NCBI RefSeq assembly: GCF_010731675.1
Contig: NZ_AP022584.1
Span: 1,674,001 to 1,738,000, forward strand
DNA from: Mycobacterium marseillense
GTDB lineage: Bacteria; Actinomycetota; Actinomycetes; Mycobacteriales; Mycobacteriaceae
Direction of reading: 5' to 3'
DNA: 64,000 bases
How positions within the stretch are numbered: the first letter of the stretch is position 1; every line of letters starts with the position of its first letter. The notes beneath the pieces were generated by a model. That model ran no database searches. It was not told where the DNA came from and saw only the letters and a list, made by a program, of their open reading frames with translations. Made by a program: the position numbers and the translations under genes. Positions 1 through 9,463 of the stretch are shown piece by piece.

Positions 1-61
1 GCGAAGACGACGCCCGCATCCCAGACGATCACCCCATGGGCCACGACGGTCAGTCATCCAC

Positions 62-103
62 TCACCCGGGTGAATATGCGCCGAAGGTGACGACATTTCA
101 CCC
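62..103 (+). promoter_or_regulatory. Composite palindromic operator, copy 1
   Basis: The 12-bp palindrome TCACCCGGGTGA is at 62-73. After exactly 11 bp comes block B, AGGTGACGACATTTCACCC, at 85-103. TAGTTG at 116-121 sits at the offset where the other copies carry a conserved hexamer, so it may be part of the promoter. The element lies 155 bp upstream of the GTG of the flavoprotein gene at 259 and points at it. Positions 1-258 hold no convincing gene. Confidence 0.8.
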
Positions 104-258
104 GGTCCGGCGGCATAGTTGGTGGCCGAAGCGTCGTCGACTCCGTCTGCATCACTCGCGAAAACCGTGGCCGGACCACAACCATTGCCGACGACCGGAG
201 GGCCAGCCCGCGATCACCTTCGGGGCACCACGCAGCCGCTGAACCGGGAGGGCAAGAA

Positions 259-1596
259 GTGATATCACATAATTCGCACGGGACGGTGGCCTCTGTGGTG
301 ATCGTGGGAAGCGGTTTCACCGGATTCACCTGCGCCCGCCATCTGGCCCAGATCCTGCGCCGGCGGCACGCTCGCGTGAACATCACCATCATTTCTCCGG
401 TCGACTACATGCTCTACACACCGTTGCTGCCCGACGTGGCGGGCGGAGTGCTCGATGCCCGCTTTGTCGCTGTGCCCCTGGCCAATTCGTTGCGGGGCGT
501 GCACGCGGTGCGCGGCCGCGTCGACGGCGTCAACTTTCAGCAACAGACGCTGACGTATTGCGATCCCGAAGAACGCAGCCATTCGATGTCCTGGGACCGG
601 CTGGTGCTCACACCGGGTTCGGTGACGCGCCTGTTCGACGTCCCCGGGCTCGCGAAGCATGCGCGCGGGCTGAAGACCACCGCCGAGGCCCTCTACCTGC
701 GCGACCACTTCGTCGAACAGCTGGAGCTGGCCAACATCGAAGACGACCCCCGCGTGGCCGCGGCCCGGCGCACCGTCGTGGTGGTCGGCGCCTCGTATTC
801 GGGCACCGAACTGGTGGTGCAGCTGCGGGCCCTGGCCGACGCGGCGGCCAAACAGATGGACTTCAACCCCGCCGAAGTGCGCTTCCTGCTTCTCGACCTG
901 GCCGAGCAGGTGATGCCCGAAGTGGGCAAGAAACTCGGCGAGGCGGCGATGAAGGTGTTGCGGCGCCGCGGTATCGACGTCCGACTCGGCATCACGCTCA
1001 AGGAAGCCCACGCGGATCACGTTGTCCTCAGCGATGATTCGCGTGTCGACACCCGCACGATCGCCTGGGTGACGGGCGTGACCGGCGCGCCCCTGGTCGA
1101 ACACCTGGGATTGCCGACCGAGAAGGGCCGGATCACGGTGCAACCCGATCTACAGGTGCCCGATCACCCCGACGTGTTCGCCGCCGGCGACGCGGCCGCA
1201 GTACCCGACCTGACCCAGCCCGGCAAGATCACGCCGCCGACCGCCCAGCACGCCACCCGGCAGGGCAAAGCCCTGGCCCGCAACGTCGCCGCCAGCCTCG
1301 GCTACGGCAACCCCAAGCAATACAAGCACCGCAACCTGGGCTTGGTGGTCGATCTGGGACCGCGCTACGCGGTGGCCAACCCGCTCAACATCCACCTGTC
1401 CGGGCTGCCGGCCAAGCTGGTGACCAGGTCTTACCACCTGTACGCGATTCCCCGCGGCGTCAACCGCTGGGCGGTCTCGCTGGCCTACCTGACCGACCTG
1501 CTGTTCACCCGCTCCGTGGTCTCCATCGGGCTGTCCTCCGAGGACGACGCCGAATTCACGGCCAGCGAGGGCATCCCGATGCCCAAGACCGGCTGA
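259..1596 (+). CDS. NDH-2-like FAD/NAD(P)-dependent oxidoreductase
   Basis: A 445-residue flavoprotein of the type II NADH dehydrogenase family. Such enzymes pass electrons from NADH to quinone without pumping protons. The N-terminal FAD-binding Rossmann motif VVIVGSGFTGF is near residue 12. A second dinucleotide motif, VVVVGASYSGTE, is near residue 173, and the FAD-contacting DVFAAGDAAA is near residue 310. The length suits NDH-2, but the C terminus has no clear membrane anchor, so the acceptor is uncertain. The GTG start follows a GGGAGGGCAAGAA ribosome-binding site. It is a single gene behind operator copy 1 and converges with the GNAT gene at 1641. Confidence 0.8.
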   Translation: MISHNSHGTVASVVIVGSGFTGFTCARHLAQILRRRHARVNITIISPVDYMLYTPLLPDVAGGVLDARFVAVPLANSLRGVHAVRGRVDGVNFQQQTLTYCDPEERSHSMSWDRLVLTPGSVTRLFDVPGLAKHARGLKTTAEALYLRDHFVEQLELANIEDDPRVAAARRTVVVVGASYSGTELVVQLRALADAAAKQMDFNPAEVRFLLLDLAEQVMPEVGKKLGEAAMKVLRRRGIDVRLGITLKEAHADHVVLSDDSRVDTRTIAWVTGVTGAPLVEHLGLPTEKGRITVQPDLQVPDHPDVFAAGDAAAVPDLTQPGKITPPTAQHATRQGKALARNVAASLGYGNPKQYKHRNLGLVVDLGPRYAVANPLNIHLSGLPAKLVTRSYHLYAIPRGVNRWAVSLAYLTDLLFTRSVVSIGLSSEDDAEFTASEGIPMPKTG

Positions 1597-1617
1597 CGGG
1601 CGACCGGCTACAGCACA

Positions 1618-1633
1618 GGGCCCGACCGGGCCC
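1618..1633. terminator. Possible bidirectional hairpin between convergent genes
   Basis: GGGCCC, a 4-base loop and GGGCCC lie between the convergent stops at 1596 and 1641. There is no T-tract, so termination is only suggested by position. Confidence 0.25.
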
Positions 1634-1640
1634 CGGGCGA

Positions 1641-2027
1641 TTAGGGGCTGTCCGGAGCGGGCCGCGACACCGGGCGGAGCAATCCCTGATATTGGTCGGC
1701 CACCAGATCCCGGTATTCGGGATGGCGCAGGATGTAGTCGGCCGTGATCTTGCACCGTGGAATGACCGTATGTCCGGCCCCGCGGATCAGGGTGAGCACA
1801 CCATTGATCATTGCCGAGGAGACACCCCGATCACGCCATTGCGCATCGACTTCGGTGGCCATCAACACGATGTGCGCGCGGTAGCGGCGGTAGGGCTGCC
1901 GACCGATCACCTGGCCGTCGACAGCGGCCTCGAACCGATTGTCTTGGGCGTTGTCGGTGATGATTGTCTGCAGTCCATCGTGGGCGCTGCGTTCGATACT
2001 GCCCATCGACGTTGCCGATTCACTCAC
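1641..2027 (-). CDS. Small GNAT-family N-acetyltransferase
   Basis: A protein of about 128 residues resembling the short YjdJ-type GNAT proteins (COG2388). The FEAAVDGQVIGR strand, the sequence around QWRDRGVSSAM and the C-terminal ILRHPEYRDLV fit that fold. The substrate is unknown. The chosen GTG at 2027 has an AGGGAGAG ribosome-binding site just upstream. A longer reading to 2069 is possible but has no such signal. It is the third gene of the SDR-thiolase-GNAT run behind operator copy 2, 66 bp after the thiolase. Confidence 0.7.
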   Translation of the reverse strand: MSESATSMGSIERSAHDGLQTIITDNAQDNRFEAAVDGQVIGRQPYRRYRAHIVLMATEVDAQWRDRGVSSAMINGVLTLIRGAGHTVIPRCKITADYILRHPEYRDLVADQYQGLLRPVSRPAPDSP

Positions 2028-2093
2028 AATCAGCTCTCCCTTCCATGTCATCACAGGTGAAACCCGCACTGCGCCACGCCAGGGCGCCGAAAA

Positions 2094-3332
2094 CTACACG
2101 GCATCAGGGTTTTCCACCACCACCGCCACGCCTTGGCCCGAGCCGATGCAGACCCCGATCACGCCATAGCGTGCGCCACGTTCCCGTAGCTCAATGGACA
2201 ACGTCAACAGGTATCGCGCCCCGGTCGCGCCAAACGGATGCCCGATCGCCACCGCACCACCGTTGGGCGTGAGCTTGTCATCGGGCACGACAAAGCCGTC
2301 GAGCTGATTGGGCAGCTCCCGCAACACCCCCAAGGCTTGCGCGCTGAACGCCTCGTGGATCTCCCAGACGTCGATCTGTTGCGGGGTCAGGCCGGCGTGC
2401 CGGATCGCCGCCGGCATCGCCCACGCGGGAGCTATCCCCATGACCAGCGGATCGATCCCATAGACGGCGCTAGACACCATCCTGGCCAACGGCTGGACGC
2501 CCAAGTCGGCCGCGCGCTCCTTCGAACCGATGAGTACCGCGCTCGCACCGTCACTCAGGGGCGAGGAGTTGGCCGCCGTCATCTGCGTGGTGCCCGGCTG
2601 GACCGGAAGTGCGGCCAACGCCTCCGCCGTGGTGTCGTCACGGATGAACTCATCATGCTCAACCATGCGCGCCGCCGTCTTCTTGGTCGCCGCGATGGGC
2701 ACCGCCATGATCTCTTTGGCCAGCCTCCCTCGGTCGCGAGCGGCTTTGGCATGGCGCTGCGAGCGCAGCGCGAACGCGTCAATCTCCCGACGGCTCAGCG
2801 AATAACGGTCCGCGACATTCTGCGCCGTCTCGATCATGCTGAGATAGGCGTTGCGCGCCAGCAACACTGGATTCGGCGGCCCGCCCGCACCACTCCACAT
2901 GGTGTCGAGCATCAACACCGGACCACGCGGGTTGAACGCCGCGTCGCCCTTCATCAGCGCCCAGCCCGAGCGCGACATCGATTCGACCCCGCACGCGATG
3001 CCTAGGCCCAGATCGCCGGCCTTGATGGCATGGCTGATGCTCACCGCCGCACTCAACGACGAGCCGCAGAACCGATTCACGGTCACGCCCGCGACGCTGT
3101 CGGGAAATCCCGCCGCAAGTGCGGCCCATCGCGCAATATCACCCATCCCCTCATGGGCGGGGTTGACGCACCCGGCGTGGACATCTTCGACGGCTCCCAG
3201 GGGAACGCCCACCCGTTCGCATGCGCCCTTGAGCGTCATTCCCAACAGGTCGTCGGCCCGGATCGCCGATAGCGCACCCCCGTAGCGGGCAAATGGCGTA
3301 CGCACTCCGCCGAGGACATATGCCTCACTCAT
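2094..3332 (-). CDS. Thiolase (acetyl-CoA acetyltransferase family)
   Basis: A 412-residue thiolase that would cleave or condense acyl-CoA. The nucleophilic cysteine is Cys89 in NRFCGSS. The catalytic His is in WEIHEAFSAQ near residue 330, and the second catalytic Cys is in GVCIGSGQG near residue 395. All three thiolase signatures are intact and the length is normal. The order SDR then thiolase fits a beta-oxidation-like or ketone pathway, with the SDR supplying a dehydrogenase step. It lies 139 bp downstream of the SDR on the same strand and probably belongs to the same transcript from operator copy 2. Confidence 0.88.
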   Translation of the reverse strand: MSEAYVLGGVRTPFARYGGALSAIRADDLLGMTLKGACERVGVPLGAVEDVHAGCVNPAHEGMGDIARWAALAAGFPDSVAGVTVNRFCGSSLSAAVSISHAIKAGDLGLGIACGVESMSRSGWALMKGDAAFNPRGPVLMLDTMWSGAGGPPNPVLLARNAYLSMIETAQNVADRYSLSRREIDAFALRSQRHAKAARDRGRLAKEIMAVPIAATKKTAARMVEHDEFIRDDTTAEALAALPVQPGTTQMTAANSSPLSDGASAVLIGSKERAADLGVQPLARMVSSAVYGIDPLVMGIAPAWAMPAAIRHAGLTPQQIDVWEIHEAFSAQALGVLRELPNQLDGFVVPDDKLTPNGGAVAIGHPFGATGARYLLTLSIELRERGARYGVIGVCIGSGQGVAVVVENPDAV

Positions 3333-3471
3333 CGGGGTCCCTGTCCGTCAAGGCCGGCATTGGTGATCCCCTTCCCCGGTTGCGTTCATCGGCCGAGTCG
3401 GCCGAGAGTTCGGTCTGGAGCGCGAGGCGATTGAGCAACACCGGATCGGCTTCTCGGTAGCGCACGTTCGA

Positions 3472-4242
3472 TCAGTTGCGGCCGGCCATGACGCCGCCGT
3501 CGACGTTGAGGATTGCGCCGGTGACCCAGCCGGCCTGGTCGGAGAGCAGATACGTGACGGCGTTCGCGACGTCGGCGGGGGCGCCGACTCGACCCAATGG
3601 ATGAAACGGCGCGAAGCTGTCGAGCGTGGCGTCGATCTCGTCCTTCGGGACCCATCGCTCCAGAGCGGGGGTTTTCACGGCCGCCGGTGCCACCGCGTTG
3701 ACGCGAATCTTGTGCTGGGCAAGCTCGATAGCCAGATTGTGGGTGAGCGCGTGCAGACCCGCCTTTTGCATGGAGTGCCCAGCGGATGGGGTCCGGCCGA
3801 TCGCTTGATGTGCCCACATGCTGCCGATGTTGACGATGGACCCACCCTCGCCGCCGGAGATCATGCCCGCAACGACCGTCTGTGTCAGAAAGAACAGGGC
3901 GTAGTTGAGCTCCATGTAGGAGTCGTAGAACCGCGCGTCGTACTCGAGAAATGGCTTGGGGATGAAGAATCCGGCCGCGTTGACGAGCAAGGTCGCGTCG
4001 CTGTGCTGTTCCGACAGCGCGCGCTGCACCTCCGCGACGGCAGCGCGATCCGTCAGGTCAGCGGCAATGCCCCAGGCCTGTCCAGGCCGGCTCGTCAGCT
4101 CGGCAACGGTGTCATCGACCCGGGCTTGCGAGTGTGCGACGATCACCGCGCTGCCGCCATGGTCGACGACATCGAGAGCGACCTGCCGGCCCATGCCGGC
4201 GCTGCCCCCGACAACGACGACCTTCTTGCCCTCAAAATGCAT
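3472..4242 (-). CDS. SDR-family protein with Tyr-to-His change at the active site
   Basis: A 256-residue short-chain dehydrogenase/reductase fold. The cofactor motif is GGSAGMG near residue 12, and LVNAAGFF and the catalytic-serine strand IVNIGS follow. The expected YxxxK catalytic pair reads HSMQK: the tyrosine is histidine (codon CAC), while the lysine is kept. The near-identical paralogue at 40376 has YSMQK. The enzyme may therefore be inactive or altered. The ATG at 4242 follows an AAGGGACG ribosome-binding site and matches the paralogue's start and length. It is the first gene after operator copy 2. Confidence 0.85.
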   Translation of the reverse strand: MHFEGKKVVVVGGSAGMGRQVALDVVDHGGSAVIVAHSQARVDDTVAELTSRPGQAWGIAADLTDRAAVAEVQRALSEQHSDATLLVNAAGFFIPKPFLEYDARFYDSYMELNYALFFLTQTVVAGMISGGEGGSIVNIGSMWAHQAIGRTPSAGHSMQKAGLHALTHNLAIELAQHKIRVNAVAPAAVKTPALERWVPKDEIDATLDSFAPFHPLGRVGAPADVANAVTYLLSDQAGWVTGAILNVDGGVMAGRN

Positions 4243-4396
4243 ATTCGGCGTCCCTTCCACGTTCTCCCGACGGCTTCTACGGGACCGTCGGTACCCGGGT
4301 CGAGGACACGTGACGCATGAGGATCGGGCGCCCCGACGACGGGTGGCAATCCCCCGGTTCTGCTGCTCGCACCGAGACTGAGACTGCAGCCAGGAA

Positions 4397-4438
4397 GGGC
4401 GAGCTGTCATCACCCCAACCACCTATTCACCCGGGTGA
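4397..4438 (-). promoter_or_regulatory. Composite palindromic operator, copy 2
   Basis: TCACCCGGGTGA is at 4427-4438. Read on the minus strand, 11 bp later comes block B, GGGTGATGACAGCTCGCCC (4415 down to 4397). The hexamer GTCTCA follows at 4384-4379. The element points at the SDR gene starting at 4242, 155 bp away. The rest of 4243-4648 holds nothing else I can support except a promoter for the gene at 4649. Confidence 0.85.
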
Positions 4439-4648
4439 GTAATGCGCCGCGGTAAACCGGACCGTGAATGGATAGGCGCCTGCGAGCGACCGTCAACTGT
4501 TTGCGCGCCGCGTCGATCGCGTCCGCTGGCGGCCCGCAGCGTAAAGGCGGGCTGAATTGCGCGCCACCTGTTTCTCGGAACGTAGATTTGTGCGCCGTCG
4601 AGGTGAAACCAGCACCGATTTAAGACCATGGCGCGTACCCTGACCAGT

Positions 4649-4867
4649 ATGGTCAAGACCAAGACCTGCGTGCATTGCGGCCACACGTTCGACCCGAACG
4701 CCCGGCCGCGTGACCTCTCCGATCCGGAATGGCTTCCCGCCGCATCGATCTATTGTTCGCATGAATGCAGCGACCGCTTCCATTGCGAAATTGGGCATTG
4801 CTGCTCCGCCCACGCGAAAGAGAAGGCGCGGCGCGAAGCGGCCATGACGACGCAGCACGCAACCTAG
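4649..4867 (+). CDS. Small Cys-rich putative zinc-binding protein
   Basis: A 72-residue protein with CVHCG near the N terminus and a second Cys/His-rich cluster (YCSHEC, then HCEIGHCCSAH), followed by a basic tail. This looks like a zinc-ribbon-type fold. The function is unknown. The ATG at 4649 is preferred over 4628 because TACCCT, a good mycobacterial -10 element, lies at 4636-4641, seven bases upstream. A leaderless transcript starting at the ATG is therefore likely. It is isolated between divergent and convergent neighbours. Confidence 0.6.
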   Translation: MVKTKTCVHCGHTFDPNARPRDLSDPEWLPAASIYCSHECSDRFHCEIGHCCSAHAKEKARREAAMTTQHAT

Positions 4868-4888
4868 ACCGACCGCCGCGCCGGATGA

Positions 4889-7834
4889 CTACGGCTGCGG
4901 CTCCCGCGGGGCCGCGTGCCGCGGCTGATGCAGCAGCGCACGAACCAGCGGGCGAGGCCCGACGGACCGCAGCATCTCGCTGGCCGGGCGGACCCGTACC
5001 CGCTTGGGCCACCAGAACCATCGTCCCATCACCGTCATGATCGACGGCGTGATGAGCGATCGGACGACGAAGGTGTCGAACAACAGGCCGATGCCGATCG
5101 TCGTGCCGAATTGGCCGATCGCCCGGAGATCGCTGGAGATCATCGCGCCCATGGTGACGGCGAACACCACACCGGCGGCAGTCACCACCGGACCCGTCAC
5201 ACCCATGCCGCGGATGAGCCCCGTTTTCAGGCCGGCTCCGATCTCCTCCTCGATTCGCGACACCAGCATCAGGTTGTAATCGGATCCCACCGCCAAGAGC
5301 ACGATCAACGCGAATTCGGTTGCCACCCAGTGCAACTGGAAATTGCCAAGGTGCTGCCAGATCAGTGTCGAGAACCCGAAGGCGGCCCCGAGCGACATCA
5401 CGATGGTGCCGACGATGACGCCGGCAGCGACCAACGCGCGGGTGACGATCACCATGATGATGAAGATGAGCACGATCGAGGCCACGCCGGCGATCATCAG
5501 GTCGTACTTGGCGCCGTTGGCGATGTCGTAAAACGTTGCGGCCGTACCCCCGAGGTAAATGTCGGCGTTCTCCAGCGAGGTGAGTTTCAGCGCCTCCTTG
5601 GCGGCTTGGCGCTCCTGGTCGACAGACGCGATTCCCTGTTTCGTCGCCGGATCCACGGTGTGAGTGATGATGAAGCGCGCGGCCTTGCCGTCCGGCGACA
5701 CCATCAAGCTCAACCCCAGCAAAAAGTCTGGGTTCTGGAAGATCTCGGGCGGCAAGTAGAACAGGCTCTCCACCTGGGCGTCGTTGAACGACTTGCCCAT
5801 CACGGCGTTCGTGTCGGTCAGCCGGTCGAACTGATCGATCAAGCTGTCGAACGTGCTGTAGATGGTCAGCGTCGTATCCCGAATCGACTTCGAGACAGCG
5901 ATGTTCTCGGGAATGATCGCCAGCAACTCGCGCGTGGCCTTGGCCGTGTCGGTGAGGTCGCTGGTAAGGGCGTGGAACTTATCGGCGAGTTGATCGAAGC
6001 CGTCCAGCGCGTCGAAGAGCGATCGTAGCGACCAGCAGATCGGGATGTCGTAGCAGTGCTTCTCCCAGTAGAAGTAACTGCGAATCGGTCTCCAGAAATC
6101 GTCGAAATCGGCGATGTGATCCCGGATTTGGTCCGTGATGGCCGCCGTCTCCCCCGTGGTTTTCGAACTGTCGTCCGCTGCGTTCGCGAGCTTCTGGGTC
6201 ACCGCGTACTGGCGCTCCAACAGTGCGATCTGAGTGTCGAGGAAACCGGTGATCTTCTTGATGTCGCCGACGCGGTCCTTCAGGTAGTTCAGGTTGCTGC
6301 GGATCGGCGCGCTTTGCACACTGAGCTGGAACGGAATGGATCCGTCTTGAATCGGCGGGCCAAGAGGTCTGGTGATGCTCTGCACCCGTTCGATGCCCGG
6401 CACCCGGAAGATCGCGCCGGCGATCTTGTCCAGGACCAGCATGTCTCTGGGATTGCGCAAATCGTGGTCCGATTCGATCATCAGCAGGTCCGGGTTCAGA
6501 CGGGCCTGGGTGAAGTGTTGATCGGCCGCGGTGTACGCCTTCACTGACGACGCGCTCTGCGGCAGGTAGTACAGGTCGTTGTAGCGAGGAGTGAAGCCCA
6601 TCAAGCCAATTGCGCCGACGATCGCCAGGATCACGGAGGTGGCGAGGATGGGCGCCGGCCACCGCACGATGGCCGTCGCCAGACGGCGCCACCGGGTGTA
6701 GTTGAACTCGCGCTTCGGGTCGAACAAGCCGAAGCCGCTTGCGAAGGCGATCAGCGCCGGCGTCAGCGTGACCCCGGCGACCACCACCACCAGCAGACCC
6801 ACGGCGCACGGAAACGCCAGCGAACTGAAGTACGGCAGCCGGGTGAATTTCAGACAGGCCAGCGCCCCGACGATCGTCAAACCCGAGCCGAGCACCACCT
6901 TGGTGACACCGGCGAAGGTGTCGTAGTAGGCGGCCTCGCGGTCCAGTCCCCGTTCGCGGCCCTCCTGGTAGCGGCCGACCATGAATATCGCGTAGTCGGT
7001 ACCCGCCGCGATGGCCAGCGCCGTCAGCAAATTGACGGCGAAGGTCGACAACCCCATGATGCCGGTTTCGCCCAACAGCGCTACGACGCCGCGGCCGGTG
7101 GCCAGTCCGACGAACAGGATGACCATCGTCAGCAGCACCGTGCCGATGGATCGATAGACGAACATCAGCATGATCGCGATCATGATGATCGTGATGATCG
7201 TCATCTTGGCCAGGCTCGCGTCGCCGACGACGATCGTGTCGGCGGTCAGGGCTCCCTGGCCCGCGACGTAGGCCTTCACCCCCGCCGGCGGCTTCGAGTC
7301 CGCGACGATTTTGCGAACCGCGGCAACCGATTTGTCGCCGATGGCTCCGCCCTGGTCTCCGCGCAGGTTGACCTGAACATAGGCGGCCTTGTGGTCGTAG
7401 CTCTCGACACCCGAGGACGTGAATCGCTGTCCCCAGAAATTCAGCGCATGCTCGACGTGCTCGTGGTCCTGCTGCAGCTTTCTGACCAGATCGTCGTAAA
7501 AGTGGTGAGCGTCCTCCCCGAGCGGCTTGTCACCGACCAGGGTCACCAGCACGAGGTTGTCGGAGTCGTACTCCTTGAATTTCTCCCCGATGTGCTTCAT
7601 CCCGGTCACCGACGGTGCGTCGGACGGCGAGAGCGGCACCGAGACCTCCTCGGCAACCTTCTCCAACTGCGGGACGAAGACGTTAACCCCGACCGCGATC
7701 AGCAGCCAGATCACGATGATCGGCAGCGCCAGCACGCGGATGGTGCGGGCCAGACGTGGTTTGCGCTCGACCGAGGTGCGCTGCGCGACGGGGATTTCGT
7801 CCGTGTCGGCAGCGTCACCGCTATTGCTGCTCAC
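4889..7834 (-). CDS. MmpL-family RND transporter
   Basis: A 981-residue inner-membrane RND transporter of the mycobacterial MmpL family, which exports lipids or siderophores across the inner membrane using the proton gradient. About 12 transmembrane segments are visible, with two large extracytoplasmic loops. The proton-relay Asp-Tyr pairs are present in both halves (GTDYAIFMVGRY and GSDYNLMLVSRI). Its ATG overlaps the stop of the preceding mmpS by four bases, so the pair is translationally coupled, as is usual for MmpS/MmpL partners. The exported substrate cannot be told from sequence. Confidence 0.92.
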   Translation of the reverse strand: MSSNSGDAADTDEIPVAQRTSVERKPRLARTIRVLALPIIVIWLLIAVGVNVFVPQLEKVAEEVSVPLSPSDAPSVTGMKHIGEKFKEYDSDNLVLVTLVGDKPLGEDAHHFYDDLVRKLQQDHEHVEHALNFWGQRFTSSGVESYDHKAAYVQVNLRGDQGGAIGDKSVAAVRKIVADSKPPAGVKAYVAGQGALTADTIVVGDASLAKMTIITIIMIAIMLMFVYRSIGTVLLTMVILFVGLATGRGVVALLGETGIMGLSTFAVNLLTALAIAAGTDYAIFMVGRYQEGRERGLDREAAYYDTFAGVTKVVLGSGLTIVGALACLKFTRLPYFSSLAFPCAVGLLVVVVAGVTLTPALIAFASGFGLFDPKREFNYTRWRRLATAIVRWPAPILATSVILAIVGAIGLMGFTPRYNDLYYLPQSASSVKAYTAADQHFTQARLNPDLLMIESDHDLRNPRDMLVLDKIAGAIFRVPGIERVQSITRPLGPPIQDGSIPFQLSVQSAPIRSNLNYLKDRVGDIKKITGFLDTQIALLERQYAVTQKLANAADDSSKTTGETAAITDQIRDHIADFDDFWRPIRSYFYWEKHCYDIPICWSLRSLFDALDGFDQLADKFHALTSDLTDTAKATRELLAIIPENIAVSKSIRDTTLTIYSTFDSLIDQFDRLTDTNAVMGKSFNDAQVESLFYLPPEIFQNPDFLLGLSLMVSPDGKAARFIITHTVDPATKQGIASVDQERQAAKEALKLTSLENADIYLGGTAATFYDIANGAKYDLMIAGVASIVLIFIIMVIVTRALVAAGVIVGTIVMSLGAAFGFSTLIWQHLGNFQLHWVATEFALIVLLAVGSDYNLMLVSRIEEEIGAGLKTGLIRGMGVTGPVVTAAGVVFAVTMGAMISSDLRAIGQFGTTIGIGLLFDTFVVRSLITPSIMTVMGRWFWWPKRVRVRPASEMLRSVGPRPLVRALLHQPRHAAPREPQP

Positions 7835-8256
7835 GCGGACTTGTCCAAGCAGGAAACCTGAGCGTTCCGGGTGCTCGCCTGTTGTTGATCGACCAACTTG
7901 CCGTCGACGGTAATGCGGCAGCCGATGAAGGGACTGTCACCTTGGGCGACGACGTAAGCGAAGATGCCGGGCATCTCGGCGACGATCGTCGTCGACCACG
8001 GCAACGTGGTGAAATTGGCCTTCTGCGGAATTGACTCCGCATCCATCCAGTTGACGACACCGGTCGTCCCGGGCGGCCCCAGGATTTCGTAGATGGCGGT
8101 CTTGGCCGCATACGGCGGGGTCGCATCCCGGGGATCGGGCTTGGGTAGGCCGGGTCCTGGGAAAACACCATTGAGTCGGATGACCGCAATGCCGCCGATG
8201 ATCAGCGCCACGGTCACAACCAGCGGAACCCACGCCCGCTTGAGCAGCGTCAACAC
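7831..8256 (-). CDS. MmpS-family accessory membrane protein
   Basis: A 141-residue MmpS protein with one N-terminal transmembrane helix (roughly residues 8-28) followed by a periplasmic domain ending in the typical SCLDKSA-like tail. Two cysteines (GCRI and VSCL) may form the disulfide common in this family. It works with the MmpL encoded immediately downstream (ATGA overlap). A 128-bp gap separates it from the methyltransferase gene upstream. I see no feature in that gap. Confidence 0.9.
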   Translation of the reverse strand: MLTLLKRAWVPLVVTVALIIGGIAVIRLNGVFPGPGLPKPDPRDATPPYAAKTAIYEILGPPGTTGVVNWMDAESIPQKANFTTLPWSTTIVAEMPGIFAYVVAQGDSPFIGCRITVDGKLVDQQQASTRNAQVSCLDKSA

Positions 8257-8384
8257 CGTGCCCCCCGATCAGGAATGCTCGACGGGCTGATATTAAGACA
8301 TCTCTGCGCGTGCGCCACGGCTAGGCGAACGCAACAGCGGTCGACTTGATTCCCGCGGTGGTCTAATTCGCTGGGATGCCCAGT

Positions 8385-9413
8385 TCATATCCCGACGGTC
8401 TCTATGACGGCGAACTGCCCTGCCTGGCCGACGGTCGTGCGGCGAAGTCCGGTGGCGGCGAACAGCGCGTCGAACTCGGCGATGTCGCGCTCCTTGCCAC
8501 CAGTCATGACCAACATGTTCATGTCCATCATTGTCGGTAGCCCGGGATCTCCGAATTCTCCGACGAGATAATCGATGACGACGAGGCGGCCACCCTCTTG
8601 CAGGGCGGCACGGCAGTTTGTCAAGATCCGTACGCAGTTCTGGTCGTCCCAGTCGTGCAGGATATATTTGAGCACGTACAGATCTGAGGGCGGCACCGAC
8701 TCGAAGAAGTCCCCTCCCACTGCGCTAAGCCGTTCCTGCAGACCATCTTTGCGAGCCGCCGCCGCGGCGTCGGGCACGACGTGCGGCAGGTCGAAGACGC
8801 CGCCGCGCAGGTCGGGGTTGGCCCGCATCATCGCCCGAAGAACCTCGCCGTTCGCTCCCCCAACGTCGAGCGCATAGTTGACGCCTCGGGTATCGACCAG
8901 CTTCGCGATCTCGATCGCCGCGGCCGCACTGAGGTTCGACATGGCTTCCGTGAAATGACTCGCCTCGTCGGGATGAGCGGCCAAGTAGTCGAAGATCGTG
9001 CCGGGCGTACCGTGTGCGGCCTCCATCTGACTGGTGCCGCTGCGAACAGCATCCGGGAAGCATCCCCAGGTCAACCAATGACCAGGTGCGGCTTGCGCAA
9101 GGACCATGCCACGCAACGAATTCGGGTCGTCTCTGAGCAGCGTGCTGAGCAAGGAGGTGCCGCTGAGCCGCACGCCATCGGCCGACGTCACGAGACCCAG
9201 CGAGGCGCAGGCACGGATCAGCCTCCGAGTGGCGCCCGGATCGATGGACTCCTCCACGGCGATCGCTTCAGCCGTGTCGACGCCGGCCGCGAGATGGTCC
9301 GCCACGTTGAAAGCCGCTGCAGCACGCACGATCTGGGTGACCCAGAAACCCATCAGCATGGCCATCATGCGCTCGCGGTCTTGGGCTCCGGACGGTGCGG
9401 GTCGTGCTGTCAT
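8385..9413 (-). CDS. SAM-dependent O-methyltransferase (acetylserotonin/polyketide type)
   Basis: A protein of about 342 residues with an N-terminal winged-helix dimerisation domain and a C-terminal methyltransferase domain. The SAM-binding glycine loop is ALDVGGANGEVL near residue 175. LYVLKYILHDWDD, carrying the usual catalytic His region, is near residue 252. These proteins methylate hydroxyls of small aromatic molecules. The ATG at 9413 has a strong GGAGGTAAG ribosome-binding site; the longer reading to 9611 overlaps the MFS gene and is rejected. It lies 50 bp after the MFS transporter, suggesting a modification and export pair. Confidence 0.85.
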   Translation of the reverse strand: MTARPAPSGAQDRERMMAMLMGFWVTQIVRAAAAFNVADHLAAGVDTAEAIAVEESIDPGATRRLIRACASLGLVTSADGVRLSGTSLLSTLLRDDPNSLRGMVLAQAAPGHWLTWGCFPDAVRSGTSQMEAAHGTPGTIFDYLAAHPDEASHFTEAMSNLSAAAAIEIAKLVDTRGVNYALDVGGANGEVLRAMMRANPDLRGGVFDLPHVVPDAAAAARKDGLQERLSAVGGDFFESVPPSDLYVLKYILHDWDDQNCVRILTNCRAALQEGGRLVVIDYLVGEFGDPGLPTMMDMNMLVMTGGKERDIAEFDALFAATGLRRTTVGQAGQFAVIETVGI

Positions 9414-9463
9414 CTTACCTCCAATACTTGCTGTGCCACGTGGTCTTTTCTGCGCGTCAACGA

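Noticed and set aside
42..50. A left-hand second block at operator copy 1
   Set aside because: The sequence here does not match; only the right-hand block is present, so the element is one-directional.
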